A stretch of 64,000 bases of DNA from positions 1 to 64,000 of the forward strand of contig JBOHDX010000027.1 of NCBI GenBank assembly GCA_050700835.1, written 5' to 3'. The DNA comes from JBOHDX01 sp050700835 (GTDB taxonomy: Bacteria > Actinomycetota > Actinomycetes > Propionibacteriales > Nocardioidaceae). Below the pieces are notes generated by a model. The model had not been told where the DNA came from. It did no database searches and saw only the letters and a program-made list of their open reading frames with translations. Numbering within the stretch: the first letter of the stretch is position 1; each line of letters opens with the position of its first letter. The translations under genes and the position numbers were made by a program. Of this stretch, positions 16,046 to 25,154 are shown one piece after another.

Positions 16046-16708
16046 GTGAATGCCTCACCGATCTCCCGACCCGGGGCGGCGCCCCGCCCACAACTGGACA
16101 GCCCACGCCTGGCCGCGGACGCCCAGTCCGTCGGCCTTGACGACCACATCTACCAGCGGCTGCTCAAGGAGCGCATCGTCTTCCTCGGCTCCGAGGTCAA
16201 GGACCAGAACGCCAATGCGATCTGCGCCCAGATGCTGCTGCTCAACGCCGAGGACCCCGACCGCGACATCTTCCTCTACATCAACTCACCCGGGGGTTCG
16301 GTCGACGCCGGCATGGCGATCTACGACACCATGCAGTACATCTCCAACGACGTCGCGACGGTCGGCATGGGCCTGGCCGCCTCGATGGGGCAGTTCCTGC
16401 TCTGCGCCGGGGCGTCCGGCAAGCGGTACGCCCTGCCGCACGCGCGGATCATGATGCACCAGCCGTCCGGTGGCCTCGGCGGCTCCGCGTCCGACATCAA
16501 GATCCAGGCCGAGCAGTCCCTGCACATCAAGAAGCAGCTGTTCGACCTGATCAGCGAGCACACCGGCCAGCCGCGCGACCAGGTCGAGGCGGACGCCGAC
16601 CGCGACCGCTGGTTCACTGCGGAGCAAGCCAAGGAGTACGGCTTCATCGACCACGTGGTGTCCAGCGCGGGCGAGGTCGCCTCCGCCGGTCGGCCCGCGA
16701 CCAAGTGA
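16046..16708 (+). CDS. clpP1: ATP-dependent Clp protease proteolytic subunit 1
   Basis: A 220-residue serine protease subunit. Triad residues are Ser113 in GLAASMGQF, His138 in MMHQP and Asp187 in DRDRWFTAEQA; YINSPGGSVDAGMAIYDTM is the handle region. Actinobacteria pair two different ClpP proteins in one tetradecamer that docks with ClpX or ClpC. The N-terminal 25 residues before AQSVGLDDHIYQRL are probably propeptide. The GTG start is set by the -10 hexamer at 16033. It is followed 8 bases after its stop codon by clpP2, with which it is surely co-transcribed. Confidence 0.95.
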   Translation: MNASPISRPGAAPRPQLDSPRLAADAQSVGLDDHIYQRLLKERIVFLGSEVKDQNANAICAQMLLLNAEDPDRDIFLYINSPGGSVDAGMAIYDTMQYISNDVATVGMGLAASMGQFLLCAGASGKRYALPHARIMMHQPSGGLGGSASDIKIQAEQSLHIKKQLFDLISEHTGQPRDQVEADADRDRWFTAEQAKEYGFIDHVVSSAGEVASAGRPATK

Positions 16709-16716
16709 GGCAGGCG

Positions 16717-17385
16717 ATGAACGCACACGACACGACGGGACGGGCGATGGACCTGCCGCTGCACCAGACGACTTCGCTGCAGATGAACTACTACATCCCC
16801 CAGTGGGAGGAGCGCACGTCGTACGGCTTCCGCCGGATCGACCCCTACGCCAAGCTGTTCGAGGACCGCATCATCTTCGTCGGAACGCCGATCTCCGACG
16901 ACGTGGCCAACGCGGTGATGGCGCAGCTGCTCTGCCTGCAGCAGATGGACCCCGACCGCGACATCAGCATGTACATCAACTCGCCGGGCGGCTCGTTCAC
17001 CGCGCTCACCGCGATCTACGACACGATGCGCTACCTCAAACCGGACGTGCAGACGGTGTGCCTGGGCCAGGCCGCGTCGGCCGCGGCGATCCTGCTGGCC
17101 GCCGGCACCAAGGGGAAGCGTCTGGCGCTGCCGAACAGCCGGATCCTGATCCACCAGCCCTATACCGAGGCGACCTACGGTCAGGCGTCCGACATCGAGA
17201 TCCAGGCCAACGAGATCCTGCGGATGCGCTCCCTGCTGGAGCAGATGATCGCCGACAACACCGGCAAGCCCCTGGACGAGATCGGCCGCGACATCGAACG
17301 CGACAAGATCCTCACCGCGGAGCAGGCCGTCGAGTACGGTCTGGTCGACTCCGTGCTCGAGACGCTCAAGACACCGGCTGCCTGA
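16717..17385 (+). CDS. clpP2: ATP-dependent Clp protease proteolytic subunit 2
   Basis: A 222-residue ClpP paralogue. The triad is Ser121 in LGQAASAAAILL, His146 in LIHQP and Asp196 in ERDKILTAEQA. The N terminus includes TSLQMNYYIPQWEERTSYG, typical of the ClpP2 branch. ATG at 16717 is preferred to the GTG at 16705 (which overlaps the clpP1 stop) because GAGG stands 6 bases upstream. ClpP2 usually provides the docking face for the ATPase in the mixed complex. It completes the clpP1P2 operon; clpX follows after 179 bases. Confidence 0.95.
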   Translation: MNAHDTTGRAMDLPLHQTTSLQMNYYIPQWEERTSYGFRRIDPYAKLFEDRIIFVGTPISDDVANAVMAQLLCLQQMDPDRDISMYINSPGGSFTALTAIYDTMRYLKPDVQTVCLGQAASAAAILLAAGTKGKRLALPNSRILIHQPYTEATYGQASDIEIQANEILRMRSLLEQMIADNTGKPLDEIGRDIERDKILTAEQAVEYGLVDSVLETLKTPAA

Positions 17386-17564
17386 GCCTGTCGTGACTGC
17401 CTCGATCTCGACCTGCGGATACTCCGCCGGCGTTCGCCAGCGGCGTACACGCGTGAGCCGCGTTGCGTCCCACGGACGGGCTCACGAGGGGGTACGGTCG
17501 TTTTCTGGACCCCGCTCGTGCAGCCTTCCCGCGGCGCACGGAGCCCGATCGGAAGGACGCCCCG

Positions 17565-18851
<1,287 letters not shown>

Positions 18852-18891
18852 CCCGCGTACCGCGCGGCCCACTCGACTCCGGCCGACGAAG

Positions 18892-18932
18892 GAATCGACA
18901 TTGGGTGGCCGCGGCTACCGGGTTGTCGATTC
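18892..18932 (+). terminator. Hairpin downstream of clpX, GAATCGACA stem
   Basis: GAATCGACA (18892-18900) pairs perfectly with TGTCGATTC (18924-18932); the 23-base loop contains a second short stem (GGTGGCC/GGCTACC with one G-U pair). No T-tract follows. The same stem core recurs at 44916-44959, also after an operon end, so this may be a dispersed terminator or repeat family. Confidence 0.5.
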
Positions 18933-19020
18933 TTCGGGGTCGGCACCCCCTCGCGGCGGAGACTGAAGACCGGGTGGCCACCGACTTGTGCTTGCGCCTA
19001 CGACGGGATGGACTGTCAGC

Positions 19021-19398
19021 GTGGCTGAGCCAGTGCGTGTGATCGGTGCCGAGGCACTCGTCGACGCCGACCCGACCCCGGGCATGCGCAGACGACAGGC
19101 GCTCGACATCCCCGGACTGTGGGCGGGGGTGGTCCACACCGAGCCTGGCGCCGCGTCCGGGTGGCACCATCACGGTGACCACGAGACAAGCCTCTACGTC
19201 GTGGCCGGCACCATGCGGCTGGAGTTCGGTCCGGCCGGCGCCTCGGTCGTGGAGGCCCATGCGGGGGAGTTCCTGCACGTACCCGCGCACACCGTCCACC
19301 GTGAGTCCAACCCCGAACACCAGGCGTCCACCGCGGTGATCGCCCGCGCCGGACGCGGCGTCCCGACGATCAACGTCGACGGCCCGGACGGAGCCTGA
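19021..19398 (+). CDS. Small cupin-domain protein
   Basis: A 125-residue single-domain cupin. Motif 1 is GWHHHGDHETSLYVVAG and motif 2 GEFLHVPAHTVHRESN, both with the histidines that normally hold a divalent metal, so metal binding is likely. Substrate unknown. A GTG at 18988 is the alternative start; the 19021 GTG is chosen because conserved-looking sequence begins there, but the evidence is slight. It sits 3 bases before the saccharopine-dehydrogenase-like gene and is almost certainly co-transcribed with it. Confidence 0.8.
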   Translation: MAEPVRVIGAEALVDADPTPGMRRRQALDIPGLWAGVVHTEPGAASGWHHHGDHETSLYVVAGTMRLEFGPAGASVVEAHAGEFLHVPAHTVHRESNPEHQASTAVIARAGRGVPTINVDGPDGA

Positions 19399-19401
19399 GT
19401 C

Positions 19402-20568
19402 GTGCCTGACCGCCCCGGACGCCCGTTCGACGTGGTCCTGCTTGGTGCCACCGGCTTCACCGGCGGCCTGACCGCGGACTACCTCGCGGCGAACGCCCCG
19501 GACGGACTGCGCTGGGCGGTGGCCGGCCGGTCGCCGACGAAGCTGGAAGCGGTGGTCGAGCGGCTCTCCGCCGGCTTGATCCCGAGCCTGCTGCCGGCCG
19601 ACGTGACCGACCCCAATGCGATGCGCGAGCTGGCCGAGCAGACCCGGGTGCTGGCGACCACAGTCGGCCCCTACGTCGAGCACGGCGAGCCAGCGGTAGC
19701 CGCGTGTGCCGCCGCGGGCACCGACTACTGCGACCTGACCGGTGAGTCTGAGTTCGTGGACCACACCTGGCTCGCGCACCACGACACCGCGGTCAAGACC
19801 GGTTCCCGGCTCGTGCACTCCTGCGGCTTCGACTCGATCCCGCACGACCTCGGCGCCTGGTACACCGTCGGCCAGTTGCCGCCCGACGTACCGCTCACCG
19901 TCGAGGGCTTCGTCCGTGCGTCGGCGGGCTTCTCCGGTGGCACCTACCAGTCGGCCGTGCGCGGGTTCTCCCGAGTACGCCAGGCCAACACGCTCTCGGC
20001 CCGCCGTCGGCGCAGTGAAGAACGGCCCACTGGTCGACGGGTGCGTGCGTTGCCGCAGCGGCTCCGCCGTGGGCCCGACCGGCACGGCTGGGCGGTGCCG
20101 CTGCCCACCATCGACCCAGTGGTGGTCCGCCGCTCGGCGCGGGCCCTCGACCGCTACGGGCCGAACTTCGCCTACGGCCACTACGCGTGGATGAAGCATC
20201 TGCCGACGGTCGCCGGGACCGTCATCGCGGCCGGCGGGATGCTCGCAGCGTCTCAGCTGCCACCGGTGCGGGATCTGCTGCTGCGGCTCAAGTCGTCCGG
20301 CGACGGCCCGACGCCGGAGCAGCGAAGCGCGTCGTGGTTCACCGTCCGATTCGTCGGGGCGGGCGGCGGCAAGCGGGTGCTGACCGAGGTGTCCGGTGGC
20401 GACCCGGGCTATGACGAGACCGCGAAGATGCTCGCCGAGTCCGCCCTCTGCCTCGCCTTCGACGACCTGCCGGACGTGGCGGGACAGGTGACGACCGCGC
20501 AGGCGATGGCGGAGCCGCTGTTGGCCCGGCTGCAGACGGCCGGGATCGGGTTCCGCACCCTCGGCTGA
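19402..20568 (+). CDS. Saccharopine dehydrogenase-like / trans-acting enoyl reductase family protein
   Basis: A 388-residue protein with an N-terminal NAD(P)-binding fold, VVLLGATGFTGGLTADYLA (about residues 11-29), then AGRSPTKLEAV and TTVGPYVEHGEPAV, as in the Sacchrp_dh_NADP family. Mycobacterial relatives include the trans-acting enoyl reductase of phthiocerol/phenolglycolipid synthesis, but no polyketide synthase is nearby, so the substrate remains unknown. GTG start, 3 bases after the cupin stop. A hydrophobic stretch near residues 270-285 (TVAGTVIAAGGMLAA) suggests membrane association. Confidence 0.8.
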   Translation: MPDRPGRPFDVVLLGATGFTGGLTADYLAANAPDGLRWAVAGRSPTKLEAVVERLSAGLIPSLLPADVTDPNAMRELAEQTRVLATTVGPYVEHGEPAVAACAAAGTDYCDLTGESEFVDHTWLAHHDTAVKTGSRLVHSCGFDSIPHDLGAWYTVGQLPPDVPLTVEGFVRASAGFSGGTYQSAVRGFSRVRQANTLSARRRRSEERPTGRRVRALPQRLRRGPDRHGWAVPLPTIDPVVVRRSARALDRYGPNFAYGHYAWMKHLPTVAGTVIAAGGMLAASQLPPVRDLLLRLKSSGDGPTPEQRSASWFTVRFVGAGGGKRVLTEVSGGDPGYDETAKMLAESALCLAFDDLPDVAGQVTTAQAMAEPLLARLQTAGIGFRTLG

Positions 20569-20760
20569 GTGCCGCGTCAGCACCCTTCGCTGAGTGACGC
20601 CTCTGGACTGGACGACTGCCACGTTCGCCGCCGGCGACACGACGTCGCGACCGTGCTTCGCGTGCAGGCGGGACGAGTCCGGCTTGCCGTACGGCCATGA
20701 TCGCCTCGTCCGAACGGCCAGAGCCGCCCCGAAGCGTACCGACCGCCTCCCGACGGGGCC

Positions 20761-20790
20761 TAACTTGGCAAGAGGCGCAACCGTGGGAGG
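20761..20790 (+). promoter_or_regulatory. Promoter and Shine-Dalgarno of the GGDEF-EAL gene
   Basis: TAACTT (20761-20766) is a plausible -10 and GGGAGG (20785-20790) a strong Shine-Dalgarno five bases before the GTG at 20796. Together they argue against the in-frame ATG at 20697, which lies upstream of both. Confidence 0.55.
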
Positions 20791-20795
20791 TCGGT

Positions 20796-23060
20796 GTGGA
20801 CGGCAAGCAGCTCGATCTGCGCCGCGAGAGCGCGCCTCCGTCCTGGTCGCGGATCGCGGCCACGTTCGTCGGGACTGTCCTCGTCCTGCTGGTCGAGTTC
20901 CTGGTGCTCAGCGGTGTCTACCACCGCTCCGACGCCGTCGACGAGCAGCGGATCATCGTGGCCAGCCTGGCCGGGCAGGTCGTCTCGTCCCCCGGCGCAG
21001 CTGTCCTGGCCGACACCGAGAACGCTCTGGCCGGCCTCGGACGTGCCGGTCTCGCGCAGTCCAACGTCAGCGGCATCGAGCAGGCGGCCACGGCACTGGA
21101 GGCGGACCCCTCGTCGGTCGCGGCTCGAACCGAGCTGCGCGTCGCCGTCGACCGTCTCGCTTCGTCCCTGCAGGCCCGTCAGGACAGCTACGACCAGCAG
21201 GCCGAGCTGACGTACGCCGTCTTGTTGGTGCTGGCATCGATCGGCTGGTTCGTGTGGTTCCAGCGGCTGGTCAAGCGACACCGGCGGCTCCAGCGCAAGC
21301 TGACCCACCAGCAGGCACTGGCCGCCAGTGAGCAGCGCCTCCTCGCTCTGGTCCAGAACGGCTCCGACCTGGTCGCGGTCCTCGACGCCGACTCGACGTC
21401 GACGTTCGTCAGCCCGTCGGCCGCCAGCGTCCTGGGCGCGTCCTCCGCCGAGCTGACCGGGGAACGACTCGTCGACCTCGTGCATCCCGACGACGTGCCA
21501 CGGTTCGTGCAGCTGCTGGCCACCCAGCGCGGAGGCGACGACGACCTCGTCCAGCTGCGGATGCGACACGGAGACGGGCGCAGCATCGTCGTCGAAGGCG
21601 TCGTGTCCAACCTGCTTGCCGACCCCAACGTTGGAGGCTTCGTGCTCACCGTCCGCGACGTGACCGAACGACAAGCCCTCCACGAGGAGCTGACCCGCCA
21701 GGCGTTCCGCGACTCGCTGACCGGTCTCGCCAACCGGCAGCTGTTCAAGGACCGGCTCGAGCACGCGCTCGTTCCCCGCCGCGACGGCAGGGCTCCCGAG
21801 CCCCTCGCCGTGTTGTTCTGCGACATCGACGACTTCAAGCACGTCAACGACTCCAAAGGACACGGCACCGGCGACCGGGTGCTCGCACAGATCGCCGAAC
21901 GGATCTCCGCGGCCATGGGCGGCGGCGACACCGCGGCCCGCCTGGGCGGCGACGAGTTCGCGGTCCTGATGGAGCGCGCCGAGCTGGTCGAGGCGCAGTC
22001 GATGGCCGAGCAGCTGCTGAGGGCCGTCGGCGAACCGCTCGTCGTCGACGGCATGGCGATCACGGTGCAGGCGAGCATCGGCATCGCCGTGGCCGAGCCA
22101 GGTGCCAGCACCGCCGAGGACGTGGTACGCAACGCGGACGTCGCGATGTACTGGGCCAAGGACAGCGGCAAGTCGACGGTGGCCGTCTACGAGGCGTCGT
22201 TGCACGCAGCCGACCTGGACCGTCTCGAGCTGCGATCGGACCTCCAGCGGGCGATCCGTGACGACGAGCTCGTGGTGCACTACCAGCCCACCATCGTGCT
22301 GCAGACGGGCGAGATCTCCGGATTCGAGGCCCTGGTCCGGTGGCAACACCCGACCAGGGGCCTGCTGCCACCGGCCGAGTTCATTCCCTTGGCCGAGGAG
22401 ACGGGGCTGATCGCGTGCATCGGCCAGATGGTCCTTCGGGAAGCATGCCTGGCGGCGCTGTCCATGCAAGGGGTGCCCAGACCGCCCACGATGTCGGTGA
22501 ACGTCGCCGCGCAGCAGCTCGCCCAGCCCGGTTTCGCCGACGACGTGCTCGCGGTGCTGGTGGACACCGGACTCGCACCGGATCGGCTTGTCCTCGAGGT
22601 CACCGAGAGCGTGGTCTTGTCCGAGCTGGAGTCGGTCGCGCCGCGACTGGCCGCGCTGCGTGACCGTGGCATCCGGATCGCGATCGACGACTTCGGTACC
22701 GGTTACAGCTCGCTGGCGTACCTCACCAGCCTCCCCATCGACATCTTGAAGGTGGACAAGTCGTTCGTCGACCGCGTGACGACCGACGCCCAGGCGGCCT
22801 CGATCACCGAGGCGATCCTGTCCATGAGTCGCGCCATGCAGCTGTCGACGGTGGCCGAGGGGGTGGAGGACCCCGAGCAGGCCGACTGGCTCCGGCGGGC
22901 TCACTGCCGGGTCGGCCAAGGCTTCTTGTGGTCGCGCCCCCTCGAGCTCGAGGCGGCGCGGGCACTGCTGAACGACCACGCGACGGCCGGCGCGGCCCCC
23001 GTGGTCGCCGCGCGCCGAGGCGATACCGGCTACGAGGCGCCCGCGATGGTGCCAGCATGA
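20796..23060 (+). CDS. Membrane-anchored PAS-GGDEF-EAL cyclic di-GMP enzyme
   Basis: A 754-residue protein that probably makes and/or degrades c-di-GMP. Two membrane helices (about 18-41 and 137-157) flank a 95-residue extracytoplasmic sensor region; a PAS domain (about 175-290) follows, then GGDEF (about 303-460) and EAL (about 475-720). The cyclase site RLGGDEFAV (GGDEF at 384-388) is intact; no RxxD inhibitory site precedes it (the position reads GGGD). The phosphodiesterase site looks complete: FEALVRWQHP (511-513 EAL), SVNVAAQQL, EVTESV, DDFGTGYSSL, KVDKSFV and AEGVED. So both activities are possible and product feedback at the I-site is probably absent. The sigma factor gene follows after 52 bases. 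Confidence 0.9.
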   Translation: MDGKQLDLRRESAPPSWSRIAATFVGTVLVLLVEFLVLSGVYHRSDAVDEQRIIVASLAGQVVSSPGAAVLADTENALAGLGRAGLAQSNVSGIEQAATALEADPSSVAARTELRVAVDRLASSLQARQDSYDQQAELTYAVLLVLASIGWFVWFQRLVKRHRRLQRKLTHQQALAASEQRLLALVQNGSDLVAVLDADSTSTFVSPSAASVLGASSAELTGERLVDLVHPDDVPRFVQLLATQRGGDDDLVQLRMRHGDGRSIVVEGVVSNLLADPNVGGFVLTVRDVTERQALHEELTRQAFRDSLTGLANRQLFKDRLEHALVPRRDGRAPEPLAVLFCDIDDFKHVNDSKGHGTGDRVLAQIAERISAAMGGGDTAARLGGDEFAVLMERAELVEAQSMAEQLLRAVGEPLVVDGMAITVQASIGIAVAEPGASTAEDVVRNADVAMYWAKDSGKSTVAVYEASLHAADLDRLELRSDLQRAIRDDELVVHYQPTIVLQTGEISGFEALVRWQHPTRGLLPPAEFIPLAEETGLIACIGQMVLREACLAALSMQGVPRPPTMSVNVAAQQLAQPGFADDVLAVLVDTGLAPDRLVLEVTESVVLSELESVAPRLAALRDRGIRIAIDDFGTGYSSLAYLTSLPIDILKVDKSFVDRVTTDAQAASITEAILSMSRAMQLSTVAEGVEDPEQADWLRRAHCRVGQGFLWSRPLELEAARALLNDHATAGAAPVVAARRGDTGYEAPAMVPA

Positions 23061-23077
23061 GTGGACACGCCTCCGAT

Positions 23078-23103
23078 TGAACCAACGGCGGCCGCCAGAC
23101 GTT
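23078..23103 (+). promoter_or_regulatory. ECF-type promoter of the sigL/rslA operon
   Basis: TGAACC (23078-23083), 16 bases, then CGTT (23100-23103). This resembles the SigL-dependent promoters I recall from mycobacteria (TGAACC, about 16-18 bases, CGT). It sits immediately upstream of the sigma gene, consistent with autoregulation. The same elements with the same spacing recur at 24346. Confidence 0.7.
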
Positions 23104-23112
23104 GAAGGGGTT

Positions 23113-23646
23113 GTGTCGAGTTCGAGTACCGAACGGGCCGGCCGGGTCGACAATCACGTGCTGACCCGGCTGTACGACGAGCACGCCGGCGTGCTGCTCG
23201 CCTACGCGACCCGACTCACCGGCGACTCGCACAGCGCCGAGGACATCGTCCAGGAGACGCTGCTGCGGGCCTGGCGGCACCCCGAGGTGGTGTCCGGTCC
23301 GGGTTCGCCGAGAGGGTGGTTGATGACGGTGGCGCGCAACATCGCGTACGACCGGCATCGTGCCCGCAAGGCGCGCCCGCGCGAGGTCGAACCGTCGGCG
23401 TACTCCGAGCTCGTCGCGGCCGACGACGACATCGACCGAGCGCTGGAGTCGTGGACGATCGCGGACGCGCTGTCCGCACTGAGTGGCGCCCACCGGGCGG
23501 TGCTCGTCGAGGTGTATTACCGCGGCCGTAGCGTGGCCGAGGCGGCCCGGACACTCGGGATCGCCGAGGGCACGGTGAAGTCGCGGACGTTCTATGCGTT
23601 GCGCGCGCTGCGTGCGGCGCTGGCCGAACGAGGGGTGACGACGTGA
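23113..23646 (+). CDS. sigL: ECF sigma factor, SigL-like
   Basis: A 177-residue ECF sigma factor directing RNA polymerase to a dedicated regulon. Region 2 reads LYDEHAGVLLAYATRLTGD and AEDIVQETLLRAWRHPEV, then PRGWLMTVARNIAYDRHR; region 4 ends with LGIAEGTVKSRTFYALRAL. These segments closely resemble what I recall of Mycobacterium tuberculosis SigL. GTG at 23113 has AAGG four bases upstream and leaves the TGAACC promoter outside the gene; a TTG at 23077 would overlap it. The stop overlaps the anti-sigma start by 4 bases (GTGA), so translation is coupled. Probably held inactive by the next protein until a surface or redox signal, as inferred from the family. Confidence 0.88.
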   Translation: MSSSSTERAGRVDNHVLTRLYDEHAGVLLAYATRLTGDSHSAEDIVQETLLRAWRHPEVVSGPGSPRGWLMTVARNIAYDRHRARKARPREVEPSAYSELVAADDDIDRALESWTIADALSALSGAHRAVLVEVYYRGRSVAEAARTLGIAEGTVKSRTFYALRALRAALAERGVTT

Positions 23647-24314
23647 TCCTGCCGGACGAGCGTTGCCGGGAGGTGGAGACTTCCCTGGGGGTCTATGTCC
23701 TCGGTGCCCTGTCGCCGGCGGACCACGCCGTCGTGGCCGAGCATGTGGCGCAGTGCCCACATTGTGCCGGCATGGTGGCCGAGCTCGCCCCCCTGCCCGG
23801 GATGTTGGCCAAGGTCGACTCGTCCGTCGCGGCCACCGGGTTGCCGACCCCGTCACCGGCCCTCCTGCAGCGCCTTGTCGACGTCGCCGACGAGCACGAC
23901 CGGATGCGTCGCCGCCGTCGAGTTGCTGTCCTCGCGGTCGCCGCAGCGGTCCTCACAGTCGCCGGCTCGGTCGTCGGCTGGCGCACGCTCGCCGACAACC
24001 CGGCAGCCACCCCGCAGGCGACGGTCATCTCCGGCACGAACTCCGCGACCGGCGTCAGTGCTCAGATTCGGATCGACGACCTGGGCACCGGAACGGACCT
24101 GTCCATGACGTTGTCCGGAGTACGCCCCGGTGAACACTGCCGGCTCGTCGCGATCGACGCTCAGGGGCACCGACAGGTGGCGGCCACGTGGTGGGCCGAC
24201 TACGCCGGCCGGGCACAGATCACCGGCAGCACGAGCATCCCGCGAGCCCAGCTCGCCAGCTTCGTCGTCGTGGCCGGCAAGTCTGACAGGCTGGTGCGCA
24301 TTCCCGTGGCCTGA
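23643..24314 (+). CDS. rslA: Membrane zinc-finger anti-sigma factor, RslA-like
   Basis: A 223-residue single-pass anti-sigma factor. The cytoplasmic N terminus has the ZAS signature HVAQCPHC (H-x3-C-x2-C) within EHVAQCPHCAGMVAELAPLP, which in this class binds zinc and clamps the sigma factor; one membrane helix (VAVLAVAAAVLTVAGSVVGW, about residues 93-112) follows a run of five Arg; the extracytoplasmic C-terminal domain of about 110 residues is a sensor of unknown ligand. The start codon overlaps the sigL stop. Redox release through the HCC cysteines is known for several ZAS proteins and is inferred here. Confidence 0.87.
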   Translation: MILPDERCREVETSLGVYVLGALSPADHAVVAEHVAQCPHCAGMVAELAPLPGMLAKVDSSVAATGLPTPSPALLQRLVDVADEHDRMRRRRRVAVLAVAAAVLTVAGSVVGWRTLADNPAATPQATVISGTNSATGVSAQIRIDDLGTGTDLSMTLSGVRPGEHCRLVAIDAQGHRQVAATWWADYAGRAQITGSTSIPRAQLASFVVVAGKSDRLVRIPVA

Positions 24315-24345
24315 CGGCCCGCCACGCCAGAACCCGAGTTGGTGT

Positions 24346-24373
24346 TGAACCCCCCTCGGTGTCGGTTCGTATC
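24346..24373 (+). promoter_or_regulatory. ECF-type promoter upstream of the surface lipoprotein gene
   Basis: TGAACC (24346-24351), 16 bases, CGTATC (24368-24373), identical in -35 and spacing to the promoter of sigL. The predicted transcript begins near 24380, with a Shine-Dalgarno GGGAGG at 24392-24397 and ATG at 24403. This marks the lipoprotein gene as a probable target of the adjacent sigma factor. Confidence 0.7.
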
Positions 24374-24402
24374 TGTGTCATGAAAGACACCGGGAGGTTC
24401 CC

Positions 24403-24945
24403 ATGAACGACTCGAAGACAACGGCGCGCGCACTTGCCGCTGGCGTTGGAGTCCTCGTCCTTGCCGCGGCCTGCGGATCGAGCAACGGCACCAACGCGAC
24501 CTCGCCTCCGAGCGCGGTCACGAGCCTGCCGGCGGGTGTGGCGGTCGGGGTGTCGACGACGCCCGTCGGCAAGCTGCTCGTCACGTCGTCCGGGAGAACG
24601 ATGTACGCGTTCGCCGCGGACTCGAAGGGCCACTCCAACTGCACCGCCACGTGCCTGCAGTACTGGCCGCCGGTCCCCGCGTCGGCCGCGCCCAAGGGGT
24701 CGTCGGCGGTGTCCGCGACGCTCGGGGAGATCAAGGGCACCAGTGGTGCCGAGCAGCTGACCGTCAACGGGTGGCCGATGTACACCTACTCCGGCGACTC
24801 GAAGGCCGGCGACACCAACGGCCAGGGGCTCAACCTCTCCGGCGGCTTGTGGTGGGTCGTCGCACCGAGTGGTTCGTGGATCAAGTCGTCCGCCGGCACC
24901 AGCGGTGGTGGTGGCTACGCAGGGGGGGGCGGCGGCGGTTACTAA
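24403..24945 (+). CDS. Secreted-repeat lipoprotein (Lipoprotein_15 / COG4315 type)
   Basis: A 180-residue lipoprotein with signal peptide and lipobox LAAAC (Cys24). It has two copies of the Y-x-[FWY]-x-x-D repeat of COG4315: MYAFAADSKGHSNCTATC and MYTYSGDSKAGDTNGQG, the first with a Cys pair next to a WPP segment. Function of the family is unknown; an association with redox or electron transfer at the cell surface is speculative. The C terminus is odd, ending in a Gly-rich tail with two tyrosines (GGGGYAGGGGGGY). An ECF-type promoter matching that of sigL precedes it, tying it to the sigma regulon. A stem-loop terminator follows 20 bases after the stop. Confidence 0.85.
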   Translation: MNDSKTTARALAAGVGVLVLAAACGSSNGTNATSPPSAVTSLPAGVAVGVSTTPVGKLLVTSSGRTMYAFAADSKGHSNCTATCLQYWPPVPASAAPKGSSAVSATLGEIKGTSGAEQLTVNGWPMYTYSGDSKAGDTNGQGLNLSGGLWWVVAPSGSWIKSSAGTSGGGGYAGGGGGGY

Positions 24946-24965
24946 CCCCGCCCCCACGATCGGAG

Positions 24966-25001
24966 CCGGCTCCCCGTTTGCCACCGCACTCGGGGAGCCG
25001 G
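24966..25001 (+). terminator. Stem-loop terminator after the lipoprotein gene
   Basis: CCGGCTCCCCG (24966-24976) pairs perfectly with CGGGGAGCCGG (24991-25001) across a 14-base loop; only TTCCTT follows, as is common for GC-rich actinobacterial terminators. It closes the sigL-rslA-lipoprotein region. Confidence 0.75.
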
Positions 25002-25021
25002 TTCCTTGTCGTGGGCCCGTT

Positions 25022-25118
25022 CTGACCCGTCGGCCGTTCCTGACCCGTCGGCCTTGCCTGGGCCTTCCCTGGGCCGTCCCTGGGCCGTCGTGGGTCGGCC
25101 GTCTTGGGCCGTCCTGGG
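25022..25118. repeat. Degenerate short tandem repeats
   Basis: Two 18-base copies beginning CTGACCCGTCGGCC are followed by several degenerate copies of a roughly 10-base unit close to CTGGGCCGTC. The stretch lies between the terminator at 24966-25001 and the end of the minus-strand hydrolase gene and has no coding potential. It looks like slippage-generated repeat DNA. Confidence 0.6.
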
Positions 25119-25154
25119 TGGTGGGCGGCGCCGGTGGGCTGATCAGTGGGCTCG

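Noticed and set aside
25022..25118. CRISPR-like array
   Set aside because: Repeats are 10-18 bases, degenerate and contiguous without spacers of constant length; no cas genes occur.
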